Below are positions 45,323-56,557 of a stretch of 64,000 nt of DNA, piece after piece. Within the stretch, counting starts at the first letter, position 1; each line of letters opens with the position of its first letter. The translations under genes and the position numbers were made by a program. The stretch comes from Thalassotalea nanhaiensis (GTDB lineage Bacteria; Pseudomonadota; Gammaproteobacteria; Enterobacterales; Alteromonadaceae), in assembly GCF_031583575.1 (NCBI RefSeq), contig NZ_CP134146.1, positions 4,216,001 through 4,280,000 on the forward strand. The letters are read 5' to 3'. The notes below the pieces were generated by a model, which saw only the letters and a list, made by a program, of their open reading frames with translations, was not told the origin of the DNA and did no database searches.

Positions 45323-45916
45323 GTGCCAGTAAACATCTCTTTGCAAGACCTTTCTCCTTGGCAACAAACCGCTTTCGCCGCAGCAATTCTTGAACGTATG
45401 CTACCTAATTATCAAATGTTTTCGCAAGCAGCTGACTTTGGCAATTACAAAGTATTGCGTAACCAATTAGATTTGGTTTGGCAACGACTCGAGCAAGGGC
45501 AATTGAAAATCAATTTTGCTGCGCAATTAGAAAAGCTTGAAGATGAAATTCCAGATGTAGATAAGTTTGATTTTTTTGGCGTTCACCCAGCACTTGATAC
45601 CTGTATGGCTTTAGGCTCTTTACTACAAGGCATGCAAGACAAAGATCCTGATACCATCAATAACGTAGGCTTGTTATCACATAGTAGCGTAAGTTACTAC
45701 TTAGGTATCTTACTTGCCTCAGAGCAGGAACAACAAAAAGATATTGTTATTAATGAACAAGACATTGAAGATCATCCGTTAATGCAATGGGAAATAGAAA
45801 CTCAACAAGAGTTATTCATGTCGGTTAAAATCAGCAAAGAAAATAAGCAAACCTGCAAACAATTAAAAGAAATGGCATTAAGTGAAGGCATGTCTAACCT
45901 AGGTATCGAAATCTAA
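45323..45916 (+). CDS. YjaG-family protein (DUF416)
   Basis: About 197 residues. The DUF416 pattern includes LSPWQQTAFAAAILERMLPNYQMFSQ, EIPDVDKFDFFGVHPALDTCMAL and DIEDHPLMQWEIETQQEL. The function is not known. The frame is open back to 45272, but a GTG at 45323 gives the family's usual N-terminus (VNISLQDLSPWQQ), and TGAGA lies upstream, so that start is preferred. Confidence 0.85.
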   Translation: MPVNISLQDLSPWQQTAFAAAILERMLPNYQMFSQAADFGNYKVLRNQLDLVWQRLEQGQLKINFAAQLEKLEDEIPDVDKFDFFGVHPALDTCMALGSLLQGMQDKDPDTINNVGLLSHSSVSYYLGILLASEQEQQKDIVINEQDIEDHPLMQWEIETQQELFMSVKISKENKQTCKQLKEMALSEGMSNLGIEI

Positions 45917-45986
45917 GCTTAGGTTTACTAGGAAGTCAAAAATAATCAGCTATTCTTAATATAAGTAAAGAATATTAGGAATAGCT

Positions 45987-46202
45987 ATGTCAGATCACCA
46001 CACCTATAAAAAGCTCGAAGTCGTCGGTTCGTCACCGCTAAGTATTGAAGCGGCTATTGAAAATGCTTTGGCCGAATGTGCCAAAACCGTAAGTGATATG
46101 AATTGGTTTGAGGTTGTTGAAACCCGAGGCCACCTCGTTGAAAATAAAGTGGCTCATTATCAAGTTACGATAAAAGTTGGTTTTAGAATAAAATATAGCT
46201 AG
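45987..46202 (+). CDS. Dodecin-family flavin-binding protein
   Basis: 71 residues with the dodecin fold: helix SIEAAIENALAECAKTV, the aromatic flavin-stacking tryptophan in MNWFEVVETRG, and the strand HYQVTIKVGFRI. Dodecins form hollow dodecamers that store riboflavin or related flavins. AGGAATAGCT lies just before the ATG. The gene is monocistronic, with a hairpin after it. Confidence 0.9.
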   Translation: MSDHHTYKKLEVVGSSPLSIEAAIENALAECAKTVSDMNWFEVVETRGHLVENKVAHYQVTIKVGFRIKYS

Positions 46203-46213
46203 CAAATAACAAG

Positions 46214-46258
46214 GTCAGAGTCCGCCGTTTTAATATGTGACTCTGCTGATCGTTTTTA
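46214..46258 (+). terminator. Possible terminator after the dodecin gene
   Basis: CAGAGTC and GACTCTG pair as a 7-bp stem with a loop of about 16 nt, followed by CTGATCGTTTTT. The large loop and spaced T-run make this only a candidate. It lies just before the end of the convergent rsmD gene. Confidence 0.45.
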
Positions 46259-46843
46259 ACTGCGCTGATATAAGCGATAGGCAACCTGACCTGAAATCTT
46301 TTCTTTTAACAACTGCCAGTTAACGGGTAACTGCAGATCTGTAAGTTCAGACTCCACTTCTACATATATAACTGCCTCATCTGCTAACAAGCTTTTCGAC
46401 TCTAGTAGCTCAGCTGTTTGTGCTACAAAGCCCTTTCTAAACGGCGGGTCAATAAATACTAAATCAAACTGTTGCTGTTCGGATTCTAATAAGGTTAAAC
46501 AGCTGCCTTTATTAATTTGGGCATTGCTTGCTTTTAATAATTGGATATTGTCTTGAATTTGTTTGGCCGCAGTGGCATTTAATTCGTAAAATTGAGTGCT
46601 GCTAACCCCGCGAGATAAGGCTTCAAACCCTAAGCTACCCGAGCCAGCAAAGCAGTCTAAACACTTGGCATTGTATAGATAAGGCATTAACCAATTAAAA
46701 ACCGTTTCTTTTACTCTGTCGGTTGTAGGTCTTAGACCATCGGCCATAATTACAGGAAGTTTACGACCGCGAAACTGCCCGGCGATAATTCGAACTTGAC
46801 CTGTTTGTTGATTTTGACTTTTTGCTTTACGATTTTTAGCCAT
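46256..46843 (-). CDS. rsmD: 16S rRNA (guanine966-N2)-methyltransferase RsmD
   Basis: A 195-residue SAM-dependent methyltransferase. Motif I is CLDCFAGSGSLGFEALSRG and the catalytic motif is FIDPPF (IDPPF). The N-terminal GQVRIIAGQFRGRKLPV and RPTTDRVKETVFNWL are typical of RsmD. It modifies G966 of 16S rRNA in assembled 30S particles. It is divergent from ftsY, the common arrangement in gammaproteobacteria. Confidence 0.95.
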   Translation of the reverse strand: MAKNRKAKSQNQQTGQVRIIAGQFRGRKLPVIMADGLRPTTDRVKETVFNWLMPYLYNAKCLDCFAGSGSLGFEALSRGVSSTQFYELNATAAKQIQDNIQLLKASNAQINKGSCLTLLESEQQQFDLVFIDPPFRKGFVAQTAELLESKSLLADEAVIYVEVESELTDLQLPVNWQLLKEKISGQVAYRLYQRS

Positions 46844-47001
46844 TTACTTACCATTTCAGCGAGTTTATTTTATCTTGGTTGGTTTTGCCAAACCAACTAT
46901 GATGATATTATAAACAAAAAGGCGATTATACCAATCTATCTACCTACCATGGTAAATTTATTGCAGTCGCAATCTCCAACTTATTATCGAATTTATTTAT
47001 T

Positions 47002-48204
<1,203 letters not shown>

Positions 48205-48254
48205 CACCACCAAATTCAACGTTGTTTAACTAAAATAATAATAAGTGACACACA

Positions 48255-48941
48255 ATGATCCGTTTTAATGCTGTAAATAAAACTTATCCAGGTGGCTTTA
48301 ACGCCTTAAGAAACATTAGCTTCAATTTAGAGACCGGTGAAATGGCGTTTTTAACAGGCCACTCAGGTGCGGGTAAAAGTACCCTGTTAAAACTGATCAG
48401 TGTTATGGAAAAGCCAACTGCCGGGCAAATTCTAATTAACAACAGTGATATATCACGAATTAATTATTCTCAAATCCCATATATGCGCCGCAATATAGGC
48501 ATGATTTTTCAAAATCATAACTTACTCATGGATCGCACTATTTTTGACAATGTTGCACTACCTTTAGTGATTGAAAACGTAGGTCATAAAGAAACGCGTA
48601 AACGAGTTGAAGCGGCATTAGAAAAAGTTGGCCTGGCAAGCAAAATTAAATGCTACCCTCATATGCTTTCCGGTGGTGAACAGCAGCGAGTGGGCATAGC
48701 CAGAGCAATTGTTAATAAACCGCCAATCATTCTTGCCGATGAGCCAACCGGTAACTTAGATCCTAAATTATCATTAGATATTATTCGCCTTTTCGAAGAG
48801 TTCAACTCTGTTGGCGTATGTGTTCTTATCGCCACCCATGACCTTGGACTAATCGCCAGAATGAAATATCGTACCCTGACATTAAAGCAAGGCACGATGA
48901 TCACCGATGGTTTAAGTCAGAGTGAAGAGGAGGAAGAGTAA
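48255..48941 (+). CDS. ftsE: Cell division ABC transporter ATPase FtsE
   Basis: A 228-residue ABC ATPase. Walker A is GHSGAGKST, the signature is MLSGGEQQRVGIARA and Walker B is ILADEPTGNLD. With FtsX it controls septal peptidoglycan hydrolases through periplasmic partners during division. Its stop codon overlaps the start of ftsX by 1 nt, giving tight coupling. Confidence 0.97.
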   Translation: MIRFNAVNKTYPGGFNALRNISFNLETGEMAFLTGHSGAGKSTLLKLISVMEKPTAGQILINNSDISRINYSQIPYMRRNIGMIFQNHNLLMDRTIFDNVALPLVIENVGHKETRKRVEAALEKVGLASKIKCYPHMLSGGEQQRVGIARAIVNKPPIILADEPTGNLDPKLSLDIIRLFEEFNSVGVCVLIATHDLGLIARMKYRTLTLKQGTMITDGLSQSEEEEE

Positions 48942-49921
48942 TGGCTAAGAAAGAATCAAATGCTTTACTTAGAAAGAGCACTGGCTTCTCATTAAATTCT
49001 CTGCTCATGTTACCTGTTCGTCACCTACAACAAGCTCTTGGTAGCTTAGGAGATTTATGGCGAACACCAATGGCGTCTATCATGACCATATTGGTATTAG
49101 GCATTAGTTTAACGCTGCCGGCGACTCTGCACCTGTTCACTAAAAATGCCCAACAAGTAAGTTCAAATTGGGATTCTGCTGCGCAAATTAGTGTTTTTTT
49201 AAAGCTGTCGGTTAAAGATAAAGACGCGCAAAATCTAGTAAAACGTATTCAGCTATATCCTGAAGTAAAAGAAGTACGTTATATTTCAGCGGCTGATGCA
49301 TTAACCGAATTCAAAAAGCTTTCCGGCTTTGGTAAAGCGTTATCTTATTTAGATGATAATCCATTGCCAGCAACAATTCTGGTCACTCCATCAAAGCGTT
49401 TCAGCCAACCAACCGCAGCACAAGCATTACTGGAAAAGCTAGAAAAAGAAAGAGGTGTAGCTCAAGGTAAACTTGATCTTGAGTGGCTTACCCGTTTAGA
49501 AGCCATTATGGTGCTAATTCAAGACATAGTAACGTCATTAGCCATATTGTTAAGCTTATCTGTGGTATTAATTATTGGTAATACCATACGTTTAGCGATT
49601 TTAAATCAAAAGAGTGCCATTGCAGTAATGAAAATGGTTGGTGCTACTGATGCCTTTATTCAACGACCATTTATGTATACTGGTTTTTGGTATGGTGTGT
49701 TTGGCGGTTTACTAGCAGCAATAACCGTTGCAATCCTTGGTAGCTATCTCGATTACGCGATTGTTGACTTGGCCGAGCTTTATCAAAGCCAGTTTTCATT
49801 ACAAACCCTAGACTTTGATGAAATCATGTTATTAATACTTACAGCTATTAGCTTGGGCTTACTTGGTAGCTATATTTCGGTTCGACAACATATTAAATCA
49901 ATAGAACCTAGTGCAGACTGA
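48941..49921 (+). CDS. ftsX: Cell division protein FtsX
   Basis: A 326-residue integral membrane partner of FtsE. It has a cytoplasmic N-terminal stretch (1-40), TM1, a periplasmic domain (about 70-200) that contacts amidase activators, and three C-terminal TM segments in the MacB/FtsX fold (AIAVMKMVGATDAFI is the conserved coupling helix). A terminator follows. Confidence 0.96.
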   Translation: MAKKESNALLRKSTGFSLNSLLMLPVRHLQQALGSLGDLWRTPMASIMTILVLGISLTLPATLHLFTKNAQQVSSNWDSAAQISVFLKLSVKDKDAQNLVKRIQLYPEVKEVRYISAADALTEFKKLSGFGKALSYLDDNPLPATILVTPSKRFSQPTAAQALLEKLEKERGVAQGKLDLEWLTRLEAIMVLIQDIVTSLAILLSLSVVLIIGNTIRLAILNQKSAIAVMKMVGATDAFIQRPFMYTGFWYGVFGGLLAAITVAILGSYLDYAIVDLAELYQSQFSLQTLDFDEIMLLILTAISLGLLGSYISVRQHIKSIEPSAD

Positions 49922-50006
49922 TCAATTTTCAGCTGAATTCATCTCTGGTTACAATTTGAAAAGACTGTTATTGAACTAATTAAATTTATTTGAATCAAAC
50001 AGTTAA

Positions 50007-50033
50007 GTAGCATTTTAAGTGCTACGTTTTTTT
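50007..50033 (+). terminator. Terminator after ftsX
   Basis: GTAGCA (50007-50012) and TGCTAC (50020-50025) form a 6-bp stem with a 7-nt loop, then GTTTTTTT. It separates ftsYEX from rpoH, which therefore has its own promoter in the next 120 nt (a TATACT-like -10 near 50043 is one candidate). Confidence 0.75.
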
Positions 50034-50153
50034 CGATTAAATTATACTATTTTTTAAATTAGCGATCTCAAAAAAGCTATGATAGTATCCAAAGTCCACC
50101 TAATGAATAGGTGTGTAAGAAATAGCGTAAAACAAGGTTTTAAAGAGGTAGAA

Positions 50154-51023
50154 ATGAGTAATACTATGCAATCTATGGCACTAACTGTCCCACAAAGTGG
50201 CAGCATTGAATCATACATGCAATCGGCTTATAGCATTCCAATGCTTACTGCTGAAAAAGAGCACGAGCTCGCTACCCGTCTACACTACGATGGTGACTTA
50301 AGTGCCGCTCAAGAATTAATCATGTCGCATTTACGTTTTGTTATCCATGTTGCCAAAGGTTACTCTGGCTATGGTTTACCACAAGCTGATCTTATCCAAG
50401 AAGGTAATGTAGGGTTGATGAAAGCAGTAAAACGCTTTAACCCGGAAGTAGGCGTACGTTTAGTATCGTTTGCTGTGCATTGGATTAAAGCCGAAATTCA
50501 TGAATTCGTATTGAAAAACTGGCGCATTGTTAAAATTGCGACAACAAAAGCGCAACGTAAATTATTCTTTAACCTTCGCAAAAACAAAAAACGTCTTGGT
50601 TGGTTTAGTAATGATGAAGTTCATACTGTAGCTGAAACGTTAGGTGTATCTACCAAAGATGTACTTGAGATGGAAAATCGCATGGCAAGTAGCGATCAAG
50701 CGTTCGACTTGTCTGATAGTGACGATGACGCCGGCCAACAAACCAGCAGTTTTTCGCCATCACAATACCTAGAAGATCACAGTTCAGATTTATCAGAGCA
50801 AGTTGAGAGTTCAAACTGGGATAACCATGTTAACAATCAACTAACTCAAGCTATTACTAGCCTTGATGAACGTAGCCAAGATATTATTAGAGCGCGTTGG
50901 TTAACCGATGATAAATCAACACTGCAAGATTTAGCCGATAAATATCAAATATCAGCTGAACGTGTTCGTCAGTTAGAAAAAAATGCCCTTAACAAGTTAA
51001 AAGGCTCTATTGCTGAACACTAA
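50154..51023 (+). CDS. rpoH: RNA polymerase sigma-32 factor RpoH
   Basis: A 289-residue heat-shock sigma factor. Region 2 contains [58 protein letters not shown]. The RpoH box is [12 protein letters not shown]. Region 4 ends in [25 protein letters not shown]. The frame is open to 50079, but the ATG at 50154 has GAGGT 6 nt upstream and gives the length of E. coli RpoH. It follows ftsX, as in E. coli. An mRNA thermosensor is expected from the family but was not folded here. Confidence 0.97.
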   Translation: MSNTMQSMALTVPQSGSIESYMQSAYSIPMLTAEKEHELATRLHYDGDLSAAQELIMSHLRFVIHVAKGYSGYGLPQADLIQEGNVGLMKAVKRFNPEVGVRLVSFAVHWIKAEIHEFVLKNWRIVKIATTKAQRKLFFNLRKNKKRLGWFSNDEVHTVAETLGVSTKDVLEMENRMASSDQAFDLSDSDDDAGQQTSSFSPSQYLEDHSSDLSEQVESSNWDNHVNNQLTQAITSLDERSQDIIRARWLTDDKSTLQDLADKYQISAERVRQLEKNALNKLKGSIAEH

Positions 51024-51051
51024 CAATGTAGTGAATAGCTAATAATTGAAT

Positions 51052-51080
51052 AAAAAAGCCAGGTTTAACCTGGCTTTTTT
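51052..51080 (+). terminator. Terminator of rpoH
   Basis: AAAAAAGCCAGGTT pairs with AACCTGGCTTTTTT around a single T-centred turn. It is a long, nearly perfect hairpin with its own T-run, 28 nt after the rpoH stop. Confidence 0.9.
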
Positions 51081-51188
51081 GCATATGGAAGCCTTAAATT
51101 CGACAAGAGATGATTCACTGCTAAACTTATTAACTCACAATGAATAAAAACAGCTCAATACAGCACTTTGAAGGAACAAAGGCAGAAT

Positions 51189-53195
51189 ATGACAGGAAGA
51201 AAAATTTCCGCAATACAAAAGCTCAAGTCTCTTTTAACGCAATATAAACAAACGAAAAAAGTTCAGACTGGCTTACTTAAACTTTCTGAGCTTTGCTGCT
51301 TAGTTACAGACATGTCTGCTTTTTATCCTGCTTTACAAAAAATTATTCAACAGCATTTCCCTGCTGAAAATTTATATATTCAGCTATATACACAAGCAAA
51401 TTCAGACCAAGCCGAACACTTTTATATAGATGAACTTAATTGCTCTCCAATTGAACAACAACTTACCCCTGACATCATCGACTTTATTAATAACATTCCA
51501 AATCCTGTATTAATAAATCACGACCAAGTCAGTATTTTAAATAACGACAATAGTATTAATGAAAGACCCTTCCCAACACGAACGAGGCAAACACACTTAA
51601 TTGATGTGTGGTTAGCTGCGCCATTATTAGTTGAAGGCTTAACCATAGGCATTGTTGGGGTAAAAGGCTTTATCAATCCAAATCATAAAGCACAAACAAA
51701 CTTAGAGTTGATTAAGTTTATCGCGACACTTATTGCTGCTGCCATACATCGCAATAGAGCCAATGAACAGCTTAAACTTTACAGTAAAGACATAGAAGAC
51801 ATCATCTTCGATCGGACTCAAAATTTACAAAAAAGTAATTTTAATTTACGCCAACAAGTTGAACAGCGCCGAAAAAGCGAACTTAAACTTTATTACGATG
51901 CTCACCACGATGCCTTAACTAAGCTGCCTAACAGAGCAATGTTTACTGATCGTTTAGAGCAATCGATTAAGCATCTTAAGCGCCATATTAACCATCGCTT
52001 TGGCGTGCTATTTATCGACATAGATCGCTTTAAAGTGATAAATGATACCTTAGGGCATCACGTTGGTGACGAGTTATTAATACAAATTGCTGACCGTATT
52101 TTAGAGTGCATTCGTAGTAACGATATTGTTTCTCGTTTAGGCGGGGATGAATTCGTAGTATTACTTGATACCCTGGCGCATTCTGATGATGCTGAAGATA
52201 TTGCTAATCGTATTATTGAAACGATAAAACAACCATTTACTATTGATAACCAACAGCTATTTTCAAGTGCCAGTATTGGTATTGCCATTTGTGATCAACA
52301 CTATAAACAAGCAAGCGATGTACTACGAGATGCTGATGCTGCCATGTACCAAGCTAAATCAATGGGTCGCGGCCGCTTCATGTTCTTTGATGAAAGTATG
52401 CGAGAAGAGCTATTGGCGAACCTTTCTCTTGAACAAGACCTGCGTCAAGCAGTAAATAACCAAGAGTTTATTCTGCACTATCAAAAAATTTCAGAATTAA
52501 TTGGTTCAGATACTATTGGTTATGAAGCTTTATTGAGGTGGCAACACCCAACTAAGGGGTTAATGTCGCCCACCAGTTTTCTTGAACTAGCCGAAGAAAC
52601 AGGCTTAATTATTGATATTGAAAACTGGGTTGTTGAAAGTGTAGCCAAACAGATAAAACTTTGGGATGAACAACCTGAAGACAAAGGCAGTTTTGTATCG
52701 ATAAACCTGTCGGGAAAGCACATACTACAAACAAAACCAGTACAGCAGCTTAGCAAATTAATCCAACAGCACTTTAATGAGCCAGAACGATTAATTATTG
52801 AGTTTAATGAAAAAGCATTTAATGAACAGTCAGAGCGCTCATTAAAAAACTTAAAAATCCTCAAAAAAACCGGAGTTAAACTCGCTCTTGATGATTATGG
52901 TTCAGGTCAATCCTCGCTTAATTACTTAAATAACTACCCATTTGAGTTTATTAAACTGGAGCAAAATTTTGTTCGGTCATTTTCAACCAACATGAAAAAC
53001 TGGGAGTTGGCAAAAAGCTTAGCTGCGCTAGGGGAGTCTTTTGGTTTTAGATTGGTTGCGGAAGGAATAGAATCCCAAGCTCAATTAGAAAAGGTAATTG
53101 CAGCTGGGTGTGAATATGGCCAAGGGTTCTACATTAGTAAACCAAAAGCGATCGAAGCCGACGAACCAGATAATGACGTAAATCATTGCGCGTAA
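51189..53195 (+). CDS. GAF-GGDEF-EAL cyclic-di-GMP signalling protein
   Basis: A 668-residue cytoplasmic protein with no membrane segment. A GAF-like domain (about 25-190) and coiled linker lead to GGDEF with an intact RLGGDEF site (318-322) and DIDRFKVINDTLGH. EAL follows: YEALLRW (445-451) and DDYGSGQSSLNYL are present, but the usual TE and KID motifs read IIEFNEKAF and KLEQ, so phosphodiesterase activity is uncertain. A TTG start 21 nt upstream is less likely than the ATG with AAAGG before it. It probably makes and/or binds c-di-GMP. It follows rpoH but behind a strong terminator. Confidence 0.9.
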   Translation: MTGRKISAIQKLKSLLTQYKQTKKVQTGLLKLSELCCLVTDMSAFYPALQKIIQQHFPAENLYIQLYTQANSDQAEHFYIDELNCSPIEQQLTPDIIDFINNIPNPVLINHDQVSILNNDNSINERPFPTRTRQTHLIDVWLAAPLLVEGLTIGIVGVKGFINPNHKAQTNLELIKFIATLIAAAIHRNRANEQLKLYSKDIEDIIFDRTQNLQKSNFNLRQQVEQRRKSELKLYYDAHHDALTKLPNRAMFTDRLEQSIKHLKRHINHRFGVLFIDIDRFKVINDTLGHHVGDELLIQIADRILECIRSNDIVSRLGGDEFVVLLDTLAHSDDAEDIANRIIETIKQPFTIDNQQLFSSASIGIAICDQHYKQASDVLRDADAAMYQAKSMGRGRFMFFDESMREELLANLSLEQDLRQAVNNQEFILHYQKISELIGSDTIGYEALLRWQHPTKGLMSPTSFLELAEETGLIIDIENWVVESVAKQIKLWDEQPEDKGSFVSINLSGKHILQTKPVQQLSKLIQQHFNEPERLIIEFNEKAFNEQSERSLKNLKILKKTGVKLALDDYGSGQSSLNYLNNYPFEFIKLEQNFVRSFSTNMKNWELAKSLAALGESFGFRLVAEGIESQAQLEKVIAAGCEYGQGFYISKPKAIEADEPDNDVNHCA

Positions 53196-53319
53196 AATAC
53201 CTGCCTTTTACAACAAATTATATAATTTTTTACATTTAATTAGGCTCTAGCACCTGTCTTTTATATTGTTATGCGCTAATATAAATTAGCTTTTTAATGA
53301 CCTAGTTGATTTATTTTAT

Positions 53320-54402
53320 ATGTCTATTTTTAAAATCATCAATACTGGCGCAGAATTTCAACCGTTTAATGTTGCCAATAAAATAAAAACCAACAACTGG
53401 ATTACGGTAATTACCGTATTCATCTCAGCGACCTATACCCTTATGTATCTGTTAATTTTAAAAGAAAATGTCGTTGGTTTTTTAAACTTAGGCTTTACAA
53501 TCGCTTACGCTCTTGGTTATTTGTTTATGCGTTTTAATGCCATAAAGAATGCCAAATTATGGTTTTTTTCGGTGTTAATGTTGCATTTATGGGCCTGTAC
53601 GAATATTTTTGTCACTAAATTATCGGGGTTTCATTTATTCTACTTTTTAGTACCGGTTGGAGCATTTTTATTATTTGAATTACACCAACAAAAAGAAAAA
53701 GTAATACTCTCACTTATTGCTACCGCATTATTTTTCTATTGTGAAAACACCATCAATACCACGCCATTAATCCTCTTGTCACATGAAGCGAACAACACCA
53801 TTTATCAATCAGTCGTATTTTTCACTATGATTGAATTAGTGGTAATTTCAGCGATGTTTAATCAACAAATATCTCATCATGAGGCACTAATAAACAATCG
53901 AGATAAAACAGATAAGCTAACCAATTGTTTGAATCGTAATTACTTTTTTGAAGCTGGCCAAGAGCAATTAGACATCGCAAACTCAAACAATAGACCGTTC
54001 TCTTTAATTTTAACTAATTTAGATAATTTCAAACGCATTAACGATAAGTACGGCTATTTAGTTGGTGATGACTATTTAATCCATTTAGCAACGTTATTAA
54101 AAAGCTTGTGTAATAAAGGTGAAATGATTGGTCGTATCAGCGGTGAAGAGTTTGTCATTACTCTACCAGAATACACTAGGCTGGAAGCTGAAAAGTTTGC
54201 TCAAAAGTTGAGTTATCAAATTGAAAATATGCCTTTTATCAGTGCTGACAAGCAAGCTATTTCCAACACCATGAGTATGGGGGTCGTTGTCCATAATTCG
54301 TGTGAAACGATTGGGGAGTTAGTATCGATTGCCGATACAGCCTTATATCAAGCCAAAATTATGGGTGCAGGTAGCATAGACTTTATTGAGCAAATGGCTT
54401 AA
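53320..54402 (+). CDS. Membrane protein with degenerate GGDEF domain
   Basis: 360 residues. Five or six transmembrane segments (about 27-180) form an uncharacterised sensor region. The GGDEF domain (190-360) has lost key residues: the active-site loop reads SGEEF (274-278) in place of GGEEF, and the metal motif reads NLDNFK (Asn233) in place of DxDxFK. Catalysis is therefore doubtful; it may be a c-di-GMP or GTP sensor or inactive. It is not part of an operon with the GGDEF-EAL gene (125-nt gap), but the two lie side by side. Confidence 0.85.
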   Translation: MSIFKIINTGAEFQPFNVANKIKTNNWITVITVFISATYTLMYLLILKENVVGFLNLGFTIAYALGYLFMRFNAIKNAKLWFFSVLMLHLWACTNIFVTKLSGFHLFYFLVPVGAFLLFELHQQKEKVILSLIATALFFYCENTINTTPLILLSHEANNTIYQSVVFFTMIELVVISAMFNQQISHHEALINNRDKTDKLTNCLNRNYFFEAGQEQLDIANSNNRPFSLILTNLDNFKRINDKYGYLVGDDYLIHLATLLKSLCNKGEMIGRISGEEFVITLPEYTRLEAEKFAQKLSYQIENMPFISADKQAISNTMSMGVVVHNSCETIGELVSIADTALYQAKIMGAGSIDFIEQMA

Positions 54403-54523
54403 TTAGAAACGAATTTCTTAAATAGAAACGAATCTCGAATACATTGCATTTCGAATTACGAAGTAGCTATCGAAGCGTCAGCATATTCGAAGGTGCAAAG
54501 CGCCGAGTTCGCACCTGTTGAAC

Positions 54524-56557
54524 TTAGCTTTTAGCCTGCTTTTTAGCATCTAGCATGGCTCTTAGCCCAGCTACTCCTGCTTTGCCTTTATTTTGCGCTT
54601 CTTCTGCGCTCTGCTTACGTTGCCCGCCTTGCTCCCAGGCTAAATCATCTTGCGGCATTTCGTATAAAAATCTTGATGGCTCAGTTCGTATAACCTCACC
54701 GTATTGTCTGCGCTCTTGCGCATAAGTAAAAATTAACTCTTTCTGCGCTCTCGTTACACCTACGTAAGCCAACCGTCGCTCTTCTTCAATATTATCTTCA
54801 TCAATACTGGTTTGATGTGGCAACATACCTTCTTCCATGCCAATAAGGAACACATAAGGAAATTCTAGGCCCTTTGATGCATGCAAGGTCATCAATTGTA
54901 CTTGATCAGCTTCACCTTCTTCTTCATCTCTTTCCATCATGTCGCGCAAGGTTAAACGAGTAACAATTTGCGCCAATGTCATCGGCTCATTCTCATCATC
55001 GCCAGCAAGCATATCGGTAACCCAGCTAAACAGTTGTGTCACGTTCTTCATGCGCATTTCTGCTGCTTTGGCACTCGGAGATGTATCGTACAGGTAATCT
55101 TCGTAATTAATGCCTTGAATGAAGCCTCGAAGCACTGCAGCAGTATCACCACGGTTGGCGTTATCTTCTGTTTCGACAATTAAACGGGTAAAACGTTGTA
55201 CGTGCGCTAAACCTCTACCCGTCAAATGTTGCTCCAAGCCTAATTCGAAACTGGCAGCAAACATGCTTATTTGGCGAATATTGGCGTACGTTCCGAGTTT
55301 TTCGAGTGTTGCAGGGCCTATTTCTCGTTTGGGTACATTAACAATGCGCAAAAAGGCATTATCATCATCCGGATTAACAATAACGCGTAAATACGCCATT
55401 ATGTCTTTAATTTCTGCGCGCGAGAAAAACGAGGTGCCGCCACTTATTTTATAAGGAATGCGATTTTGCATTAACACTTTTTCGATCACTCTTGATTGAA
55501 AATTACCTCGATACAAAATGGCGTAATTTTTAAACTGGCTTTTGTTTAAAAAACGATGACCTAGTAATTCACCGGCTACCCGCTCAGCCTCATGATCTTC
55601 ATTTTTTGTTTTGACCACTCTAAGCTCTGGACCGTAAGCTAATTCACTAAAAAGCGCTTTGTCATACACGTGCGGGTTATTGGCAATAAGAATATTTGCA
55701 CACTTTAATATGCGGCCACTGGAGCGATAGTTTTGCTCTAATTTAATCAACTTTAATTGTGGAAAATCTTCACCAAGCAATACAAGATTTTGTGGCTTAG
55801 CACCACGCCAAGAATAAATAGACTGATCATCATCGCCAACCACAGTTACCCGTGCTCGCTCGCCTACTATATTCTTTACTAATTCATATTGGCTGGTATT
55901 GGTATCTTGATACTCATCCACTAACAAGTATTGAATTTTTCTTTGCCAACGCTGACGGACTTCTTCATAGTTTCGTAGTAGCAAGGTAGGGATCATGATC
56001 AAATCATCAAAATCTAGGGCATTATAAGCTCGCATATTTTGATGATAACGTTGATAAAACTCAGCAAACATGACTTCATCAGCGCCACGAGCTCGTTTTA
56101 ATGCACCATCGGGTAACATTAAATCGTTTTTCCAGTTGGAAATCATACTTTGTAAACGGGACAATAGCTCTTTATCGCCATCAAGCTCTTTTTCTGTAAG
56201 CTCTTTTAATAATGACAATGTATCTTGGTCATCAAATAAGGTAAAACCTGGTTTAAAGCCCAAGGTTTTAATTTCTCGTCGCACAATATCAAGGCCCAAT
56301 GAATGAAACGTTGATACCATCAACCCACGAGTCAAATCTTTGCCAAGCATTTTACCGACGCGCTCTTTCATTTCTCGAGCAGCTTTGTTGGTAAACGTTA
56401 CGGCCGCTATATTGCGAGCTTTATAACCGCACTCTTGAATTAGGTATGAAATTTTCTGACAAATAACCCCCGTTTTACCACTACCAGCACCTGCCAGTAC
56501 CAGGCATGGCCCACTAACGTAGTTTTTTGCTTCATTTTGTCCAGGGTTAAGTTTCAT
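54524..56557 (-). CDS. rep: ATP-dependent DNA helicase Rep
   Basis: A 677-residue UvrD/Rep-type SF1A helicase. Its start [25 protein letters not shown] and Walker A AGAGSGKT (22-29), the [10 protein letters not shown] box, [21 protein letters not shown] and [12 protein letters not shown] motifs are all present. It unwinds 3'-5' and clears replication forks. The TPRLFE-like tail is replaced by a charged C-terminus. It is a single gene. Confidence 0.96.
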   Translation of the reverse strand: MKLNPGQNEAKNYVSGPCLVLAGAGSGKTGVICQKISYLIQECGYKARNIAAVTFTNKAAREMKERVGKMLGKDLTRGLMVSTFHSLGLDIVRREIKTLGFKPGFTLFDDQDTLSLLKELTEKELDGDKELLSRLQSMISNWKNDLMLPDGALKRARGADEVMFAEFYQRYHQNMRAYNALDFDDLIMIPTLLLRNYEEVRQRWQRKIQYLLVDEYQDTNTSQYELVKNIVGERARVTVVGDDDQSIYSWRGAKPQNLVLLGEDFPQLKLIKLEQNYRSSGRILKCANILIANNPHVYDKALFSELAYGPELRVVKTKNEDHEAERVAGELLGHRFLNKSQFKNYAILYRGNFQSRVIEKVLMQNRIPYKISGGTSFFSRAEIKDIMAYLRVIVNPDDDNAFLRIVNVPKREIGPATLEKLGTYANIRQISMFAASFELGLEQHLTGRGLAHVQRFTRLIVETEDNANRGDTAAVLRGFIQGINYEDYLYDTSPSAKAAEMRMKNVTQLFSWVTDMLAGDDENEPMTLAQIVTRLTLRDMMERDEEEGEADQVQLMTLHASKGLEFPYVFLIGMEEGMLPHQTSIDEDNIEEERRLAYVGVTRAQKELIFTYAQERRQYGEVIRTEPSRFLYEMPQDDLAWEQGGQRKQSAEEAQNKGKAGVAGLRAMLDAKKQAKS

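Noticed and set aside
54403-54523. Short AGAAACGAAT repeats after the degenerate GGDEF gene
   Set aside because: Two copies 17 nt apart, with a weak AGGTGC/GCACCT hairpin and no T-run. This is too little to call a terminator or an element.
55119-55454. 111-residue + strand frame inside rep
   Set aside because: It lies antisense to conserved helicase motifs and shows no protein-like domain.
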